Origin: Clostridia bacterium
GTDB lineage: Bacteria; Bacillota; Clostridia; DUPQ01
Reading direction: 5' to 3'
Assembly: GCA_028690885.1 (NCBI GenBank)
Contig: JAQVAJ010000023.1
Location: forward strand, 1-10,644
Length of the DNA: 10,644 nucleotides
Below the pieces are notes generated by a model that had not been told where the DNA came from, ran no database searches, and saw only the letters and a list, made by a program, of their open reading frames with translations. The translations under genes were made by a program, and so were the position numbers. Positions 6,252 to 10,644 of the stretch are shown here, one piece after another; the first letter of the stretch is position 1; every line of letters begins with the position of its first letter.

Positions 6252-8495
6252 TTATTCCAATTCCTGCCATTTGGGAGGATTTACATTTAACAGATGACGT
6301 ACAAAAAAGTCATATCTTTTATGCTCTCCGTATGATTCACCCATTGTATGACGAACCCCGGGCAAAACCACCAGTTCAAAGTCTTTATTGGCTTTGATCA
6401 AGGCATCTACAACCTGCATGGTAGAAGCAGGATCTACGTTATCATCCATCTCTCCCACAACAAGCATTAACGGACGTGAAAGCAAATGGGCATTTTCAAC
6501 ATTCGAACCTGTTATATATTGTTCTCCTACAGGATATCCCAGCCACTGCTCATTCCACCAAATTTTATCCATACGGTTATCATGACATCCGCAGGAAGAA
6601 TATGCCGCTTTGTAGAATTCCGGATGAAGCAACACAGCCGTAGTTGATTCCTGCCCTCCCGCTGAAGCACCGAATATACCTACCCTGTCAATATCCATAT
6701 AAGGGTACTTTTCTGCCGCCGCTTTGATCCAAAGTTTTCGGTCCGGGAATCCTGAATCAGCCAGATTTTTGAAGCAAATTTCCTCGAAGGCCTTGGAACG
6801 GAAAGATGTTCCCATTCCGTCAATCTGAACGACAATAAATCCCAATTCAGCCAGAGATGTCATGTTTCGGTTGTAAGGGATGAAACTTTTAGGCACATAA
6901 TGGCTGCCGGGGCCGGAATATATATATTCTATGACAGGATATTTTCTGGCAGGATCAAAATTTACAGGACGTATGATTATGCCCCATATGTCGGTTTTTC
7001 CGTCGCGACCTTTTGCAGTAAATACTTCTGGAGCCTTCCATCCGTTTTCAAGCAACCCGGATATATCAGCTTTTTCAAGTTCCATGACAACACTTCCATC
7101 GGCAGCATTCTTCAAGACGGCTATAGGAGCTTTGTCAACCATAGAATATACATCAACCAGGTACTTCATGTCGTCAGAAAACCAGGCCTGGTGATTCCCT
7201 TCTTCGGGAGTGAGGCAGGTTAACTCTTCTCCGTCAAAACCAATCCGGTAATACCTGACCAGATACGGATCTTCACCGGAAACCATCCCGTTGGCAGTGA
7301 ACCAGATAGTACGGGACTTTTCATCCACATGAATTACGTTTCTTACATACCACTCGCCAATGGTGATCTGGTTTTTAACAGAAGCCGTTTGCACATCGTA
7401 TAAATACAAATGATTCCAGTTGTCTCTTTCACTCATCCAGATTATTTCATTCCCGTTTTGCAGGTTCTTTCTGAAATACCTTGTATAATTTACAAAGGTG
7501 TCACTTGTTTCTTCAATAACGGGACGCAAATTCCCGGTTTCTGCTGATAGTTCGAATATGCAGTAACGTTGATGGCCCCGTTGGTTAAAATCAAACAAAA
7601 CGGCCGTTCCTGCTTGGTTCCATTCAAGGTTCCCGACTTCATACTGAGGCGAAATTGATGGTGCAGGAGCTGCATAGGAGGTCCCGTCTTCTATGTTGAA
7701 TATACACGGGAGCTTGAACCTGAGTTCGTCTCCCGGCTTGGCGTATTCCAATTGGTGTAGTATGGGTTGGAGCTGGCTTTCGGGAGAAGATTCGACATAA
7801 TAAATATATCTTTTTTCAGCCGGACGAATCTTATTGGCTGCCAATCTCTTTGAATCAGGCGACCAGGTGATGTATGAGGAATAGTAATTACCTGCAGTTC
7901 CGTCAATGCTTACTTGTTTCTCTTTACCGGTAACGATTTCCTTAATATAAATGTTATTGTCTTTAATAAAGGCGGAAAATTTCCCGTCCGGTGAAATAAC
8001 CGGATCTCCTTCTTTTTCTTCGTCAACTATTGTCCAGTGGGGCCCGGGAGGCGGAATAGAGATCTTTCCCTCGTCAACCAGACGGTTCTTCTTTACCAGA
8101 TAGGACCATCGTTGACGTTCAAAAACAAATCTGAGAGTATCCATGTTGCTGTTAACCTGCAGCCTTTCCAGCATCAGATTTTCAGAGTCAATTTCTTTCC
8201 CGGATATTTTGGAAAGCGATGCCGCCAGTGCTTTGTGATCAAACAACGGAATCCTTGTCTTTTTATTGGCATCTGTCACCACATAGAAACGACCCTGTGG
8301 TGTATTCCGAACGTACCAGAATGCATTTGTGTTTTTTATCCAGACAGGCCTGACATCAGAATAGTATACGTTTTCACGACTGAATGCATCAGCGAGTGCA
8401 TAAGCTCTTTTATAATCTTCAACTGTTCCCTGTGCATAAGAAACGGCAACGTTCAGGAGGAAAATGGTGCTGATAATAAAAATGTTCTTCATCAT
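6252..8495 (-). CDS. Exported S9-family serine peptidase, DPP-IV-like
   Basis: The 747-aa protein carries a signal peptide (MMKNIFIISTIFLLNVAVSYA, then Q-G; the second Met may be the real start). An N-terminal beta-propeller of DPPIV_N type (about 45-480) contains ISPDGKFSAF (168-177), DNNIYI and WSPDSKRLA (211-219). The C-terminal alpha/beta-hydrolase domain carries the triad Ser611 in GASAGG, Asp684 in GEMDDNVDP and His716 in GVRHTMG, with Tyr526 (YSGPG) as oxyanion tyrosine and Asn686 equivalent to DPP4 Asn710. Asp-to-His spacing (32) equals that of human DPP4. The W-V-Y-E-E-E stretch expected just before WSP in true dipeptidyl peptidases is absent; the sequence there is SIDGTAGNYYSSYITWSP. 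It may therefore be an S9 relative with other cleavage specificity, or even an esterase. It lies 16 bases after GH127 and 5 before the propeller gene. Confidence 0.9.
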   Translation of the reverse strand: MMKNIFIISTIFLLNVAVSYAQGTVEDYKRAYALADAFSRENVYYSDVRPVWIKNTNAFWYVRNTPQGRFYVVTDANKKTRIPLFDHKALAASLSKISGKEIDSENLMLERLQVNSNMDTLRFVFERQRWSYLVKKNRLVDEGKISIPPPGPHWTIVDEEKEGDPVISPDGKFSAFIKDNNIYIKEIVTGKEKQVSIDGTAGNYYSSYITWSPDSKRLAANKIRPAEKRYIYYVESSPESQLQPILHQLEYAKPGDELRFKLPCIFNIEDGTSYAAPAPSISPQYEVGNLEWNQAGTAVLFDFNQRGHQRYCIFELSAETGNLRPVIEETSDTFVNYTRYFRKNLQNGNEIIWMSERDNWNHLYLYDVQTASVKNQITIGEWYVRNVIHVDEKSRTIWFTANGMVSGEDPYLVRYYRIGFDGEELTCLTPEEGNHQAWFSDDMKYLVDVYSMVDKAPIAVLKNAADGSVVMELEKADISGLLENGWKAPEVFTAKGRDGKTDIWGIIIRPVNFDPARKYPVIEYIYSGPGSHYVPKSFIPYNRNMTSLAELGFIVVQIDGMGTSFRSKAFEEICFKNLADSGFPDRKLWIKAAAEKYPYMDIDRVGIFGASAGGQESTTAVLLHPEFYKAAYSSCGCHDNRMDKIWWNEQWLGYPVGEQYITGSNVENAHLLSRPLMLVVGEMDDNVDPASTMQVVDALIKANKDFELVVLPGVRHTMGESYGEHKRYDFFVRHLLNVNPPKWQELE

Positions 8496-8511
8496 TAGGA
8501 TATCTCAAAAT

Positions 8512-10467
8512 TTACGGCAAGGAAGTTATAAGCGGTTTTGCAATACTGACATCCCGTGGCAACCAAACCATCATGGATCCCGGCCCCCTGTGTGCCCAGG
8601 CATAATACGGGATGAGTGTAAGTGTGACATCTTTGGTGACCAGACGGCCTTCAGTGTCGTAAGCCAGTACCTGGGCAGATGTTTTCAGAAGGTTAATGCC
8701 ATTAAGCTTTCCCGGAGCGGGGACCACCCTGAATTCCGGAGTACGGTTCACAAGTATGCTTTGCAGTTCAAAATCATTATCGGGCCATTCGGCACAATAT
8801 ACCAGGGGGCCTCTTTCAACGGCTACCCGGCCCCTGTCGGCAACAACATTTTTGTTGGCTTCTACCACTCTGGGTTGCATATCAAACTGCAATTCAACAC
8901 AATCGCCTTTTTCCCATTTTCTGTCAATACAAAAATATCCGTCACAAAGCGTTCCAGAAACATCAGTTCCATTCAATTTAATACTGTAAGACGGTATTAC
9001 GTTATCTGCATACGAATAAAGATCTCCGGGAACCGGCCTGTTTTGTACCCATCCGGGAATACGGATCCTCAGGATGACGTTTTTGCCGGGTGCTTTGTCA
9101 ACGGTAATTTTAACATCACCGCTCCATGGATAATTTGTTTCCTGGTTAAGGATCATCTTTTTACCGCCAATTTCGGTTGTTGCGGTATTGGACATGAAGA
9201 GGTTTACAAAAAGGCTGTTATCTTTTACGGCATAAATATATCCCGGAAGAGAAGGTATGAAACGGCTTATATTTGACGGACAACAGGCACAACCGAACCA
9301 AGGCTGACGTTGATGCTGTCCGGCGGATTCCAAAGGATTGGGATAAAAGAAAGTTCCTCCGTCAAGCGATACTCCGGAAATAAGGCCGTTGTAAAGCGTT
9401 CGTTCCAAAACATCATAATACTTGGATTCTCCGTGTAACAGGAACAACCGATAATTCACGTATACGTTCCCTATGGCTGCACAGGTTTCACAATAAGCAG
9501 TCATATTGGGCAACTCATAGTTTTCTCCGAAAGCTTCTCCGTGATTGGTTGCTCCTATTCCTCCGGTGATATAATACTTCTTTGTCACAATATTTTCCCA
9601 TATCCGATCAATGGCTTCAATGTAGGATTTATCCCCGGTAAGTGCTGCAACATCTGCCATTCCGGAATACATGTATGCGGCACGCACCGCATGCCCTACT
9701 GCTTCATCCTGTTCAATGACCGGTTTGTGAGCCTGGCTGTATTTATCTTTACGGGATGTATATCCTCGCTTGTCAAGGAAAAATTTGGCCTGTTCCAGAT
9801 ATTTTTCATCTCCGGTGACCAGATACAGTTTGGCAAGTGCCATCTCGGCAATCTGATGTCCCGGAACAGCTACGATCTGTCCGGGCCCGTCGCCTATTTC
9901 GCGGCAAACACAATCTGCGTAGCGAATGGCTATATCCAGAAACGATCTTTTACCGGTAGCCTGGTAATGTGCTATTGCCCCTTCCACCATGTGTCCCAGG
10001 TTGTAAAATTCATGGCTCAGCTCTTCCACCTTTTCCCATCTCTTATTCCCTGCCCATTGGTGAGGATGTTCCGGGTCCATGGTTCGGGCTGTATACAGGT
10101 ACCCGTCGGGTTCCTGTGCGGCAGCCACGAGCACCAGAACACTGTCAATGTAAGCTTCCAATTTTTTATCCGGATAGGTCTGCAGCAGGTAACTGGCACC
10201 CTCAATGGTTTTGTACACATCAGTATCGTCAAAGGAATAGCCTTTTACTTCGTTTTCCGGACCGGGCCGGGCAGCTTTTACGAAATTATCATAACGTCCG
10301 GTTTCTTCGCATTTACTAAATGCCAGGGGTACGGTAACCTCCCGGCTGGCTTTCAGACGTTGTCCCCAGAAAGCATCCGTAACTTTTACCGATGTAAACG
10401 ACACGGGATCAATTGGATAGCCATAAATCAATAAAGAAAGTAAAGTAACAGCTAAAAGCTTCATCAT
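8512..10467 (-). CDS. GH127-type beta-L-arabinofuranosidase, probably exported
   Basis: The protein is 651 aa from the ATG at 10467-10465; an in-frame ATG at 10497 would add ten polar residues, and one at 10464 removes a single Met. The inner start is preferred because MMKLLAVTLLSLLIYG is then a normal signal-peptide core behind an A-rich leader. GH127 enzymes such as Bifidobacterium HypBA1 (about 658 aa) are retaining, with a zinc-bound cysteine nucleophile. The matching residues are present: acid/base Glu311 in HGEAF, zinc ligands Glu327 and Cys329 in CETC, nucleophile Cys395 and zinc ligand Cys396 in GCACCPSN. The Glu-to-Glu spacing of 16 agrees with HypBA1. An (alpha/alpha)6 barrel covers about 30-420, and beta-sandwich regions follow. 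HypBA1 frees L-arabinose from Araf-beta-1,2-Araf chains on hydroxyproline, so arabinosylated plant glycoproteins or pectin side chains are likely substrates. First gene of the run. Confidence 0.93.
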   Translation of the reverse strand: MMKLLAVTLLSLLIYGYPIDPVSFTSVKVTDAFWGQRLKASREVTVPLAFSKCEETGRYDNFVKAARPGPENEVKGYSFDDTDVYKTIEGASYLLQTYPDKKLEAYIDSVLVLVAAAQEPDGYLYTARTMDPEHPHQWAGNKRWEKVEELSHEFYNLGHMVEGAIAHYQATGKRSFLDIAIRYADCVCREIGDGPGQIVAVPGHQIAEMALAKLYLVTGDEKYLEQAKFFLDKRGYTSRKDKYSQAHKPVIEQDEAVGHAVRAAYMYSGMADVAALTGDKSYIEAIDRIWENIVTKKYYITGGIGATNHGEAFGENYELPNMTAYCETCAAIGNVYVNYRLFLLHGESKYYDVLERTLYNGLISGVSLDGGTFFYPNPLESAGQHQRQPWFGCACCPSNISRFIPSLPGYIYAVKDNSLFVNLFMSNTATTEIGGKKMILNQETNYPWSGDVKITVDKAPGKNVILRIRIPGWVQNRPVPGDLYSYADNVIPSYSIKLNGTDVSGTLCDGYFCIDRKWEKGDCVELQFDMQPRVVEANKNVVADRGRVAVERGPLVYCAEWPDNDFELQSILVNRTPEFRVVPAPGKLNGINLLKTSAQVLAYDTEGRLVTKDVTLTLIPYYAWAHRGPGSMMVWLPRDVSIAKPLITSLP

Positions 10468-10539
10468 ATTTGTTACGTTTTTTTTATTATTTATCATTCA
10501 AATATGAAAAAAATATATCTTTTTAACTTCCTAATGGAC

Positions 10540-10547
10540 TATTTTTG
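10540..10547 (+). promoter_or_regulatory. Plus-strand match to Bacteroidota -7 element (TATTTTTG)
   Basis: TATTTTTG is an exact match to TAnnTTTG in the plus direction, pointing away from the operon. The window ends with ATG at 10642-10644 on the same strand, so a divergent gene with a leader of about 90 bases is possible. There is no clear -33 TTTG about 20 bases upstream, and such an 8-mer is easily found by chance in AT-rich DNA. Confidence 0.2.
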
Positions 10548-10610
10548 CATAAAAATGAATTCTTATTTCATTCTCTACATAACCATTTTTCTTTCCTTTG
10601 TATAAATCTA

Positions 10611-10635
10611 AATCAAATAATCAAAATCAAATAAT
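10611..10635. repeat. Direct repeat AATCAAATAAT, two copies, 14-base period
   Basis: The 11-mer AATCAAATAAT occurs at 10611-10621 and again, identical, at 10625-10635. A further partial AATCAAA at 10619-10625 bridges them. On the minus strand this reads ATTATTTGATT twice. It could be a regulator site or an AT-rich upstream promoter element, or simply low-complexity sequence; the position upstream of the operon is its only support. Confidence 0.45.
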
Positions 10636-10643
10636 TTAATTAT
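10631..10643. repeat. Perfect 13-base palindrome ATAATT-T-AATTAT
   Basis: The two six-base arms are perfect inverted copies around one central T, overlapping the end of the direct repeat. A dimeric repressor or activator could bind such a site, but AT-only palindromes are common by chance in this base composition, and a functional role is not shown by the sequence. Confidence 0.3.
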
Positions 10644-10644
10644 G

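Larger units (their letters stand above)
1..10467 (-). other. Predicted polycistronic arabinose/arabinoside operon
   Basis: All eight genes (the last one partial) lie on the minus strand with gaps of 16, 5, 21, 11, 9, 13 and 2 bases between the chosen starts and preceding stops. No gap is long enough for a promoter of its own plus leader, and I see no hairpin followed by a T-run between genes. Co-transcription from the region right of 10467 is the simplest reading. The operon is not closed in this window because an exported protein begins at 76 and continues past the left edge. An internal promoter inside a coding sequence cannot be excluded by eye. Confidence 0.7.
10468..10644 (-). promoter_or_regulatory. 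AT-rich upstream region of the operon, presumed promoter and leader
   Basis: This stretch has no long coding frame of its own. It is strongly AT-rich and ends, next to the GH127 start, in an A-run leader (AAAAAAAACGTAACAAAT before the ATG), as is usual for Bacteroidota genes lacking a Shine-Dalgarno sequence. I looked for the Bacteroidota sigma-factor -7 element TAnnTTTG on the minus strand and found no exact copy. The closest is CATATTTG at 10506-10499, one base off, which would place transcription start near 10492 and favour the 10467 start codon, but it has no convincing -33 TTTG. The true promoter may lie to the right of the window. The region also contains repeats (10611-10635, 10631-10643). 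Confidence 0.4.

Noticed and set aside
6247..6270. Longer start of the propeller lipoprotein at 6270
   Set aside because: It overlaps the peptidase stop codon and adds a short hydrophobic extension in front of a complete lipoprotein signal starting at 6246.
8464..9276. Open frame of 270 codons on the plus strand
   Set aside because: It is antisense to the C-terminal half of GH127 and the start of the peptidase gene, with no domain or signal; a shadow frame.
9541..10434. Open frame of 297 codons on the plus strand
   Set aside because: It lies wholly opposite GH127, whose catalytic motifs are intact. Its product is rich in Cys, Phe and His without any recognisable domain, as expected for an antisense shadow frame.
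1..10644. CRISPR arrays, tRNA or rRNA genes, IS elements, integrases
   Set aside because: No spaced repeat array, tRNA cloverleaf, transposase or integrase frame was seen on either strand; nearly the whole window is accounted for by the operon genes.

Overview
The window is a single run of co-directional genes on the minus strand. It looks like part of an L-arabinose and arabinoside utilisation operon from a member of the Bacteroidota, probably Bacteroidales. Evidence for that group is the exported glycosidases and S9 peptidase typical of Bacteroidota polysaccharide loci, signal peptides ending in A-Q, lipoprotein signals on a mutarotase and a propeller protein, AT-rich leaders in place of Shine-Dalgarno sequences, and Reg_prop repeats. 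No rRNA or other strict taxonomic marker is present, so genus is not assignable.

In the direction of transcription (right to left) the order is: an AT-rich upstream region (about 10468-10644); a GH127-type beta-L-arabinofuranosidase (10467-8512); an exported S9/DPP-IV-like serine peptidase (8495-6252); an AT-rich gene for a seven-repeat Reg_prop lipoprotein (6246-5191); a lipoprotein aldose 1-epimerase (5169-4024); an SGLT-type sodium/sugar symporter (4012-2333); L-ribulose-5-phosphate 4-epimerase AraD (2323-1637); an exported GH43 glycosidase with a C-terminal beta-sandwich domain (1623-79); and the first 25 codons of another exported protein (76-1, running off the left edge). Gaps between genes are only 2 to 21 bases and I see no terminator hairpin between them, so they are probably co-transcribed.

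The genes read as one route. GH127 (retaining, beta-L-Araf) and GH43 (inverting, alpha-L-Araf or beta-Xyl) release sugar outside the cytoplasm. The lipoprotein mutarotase equilibrates anomers, the symporter imports the sugar, and AraD makes D-xylulose 5-phosphate for the pentose phosphate pathway. AraA, AraB, a regulator and SusC/SusD are not in the window, so the locus is incomplete here.

Two genes do not fit a textbook arabinose operon. One is the S9 peptidase, which keeps the Ser-Asp-His triad but appears to lack the Glu-Glu motif of true dipeptidyl peptidase IV; next to GH127 it suggests processing of arabinosylated, hydroxyproline-rich plant glycoproteins. The other is the AT-rich Reg_prop lipoprotein, a stand-alone propeller without any kinase or DNA-binding part, which looks like a later insertion into the operon.
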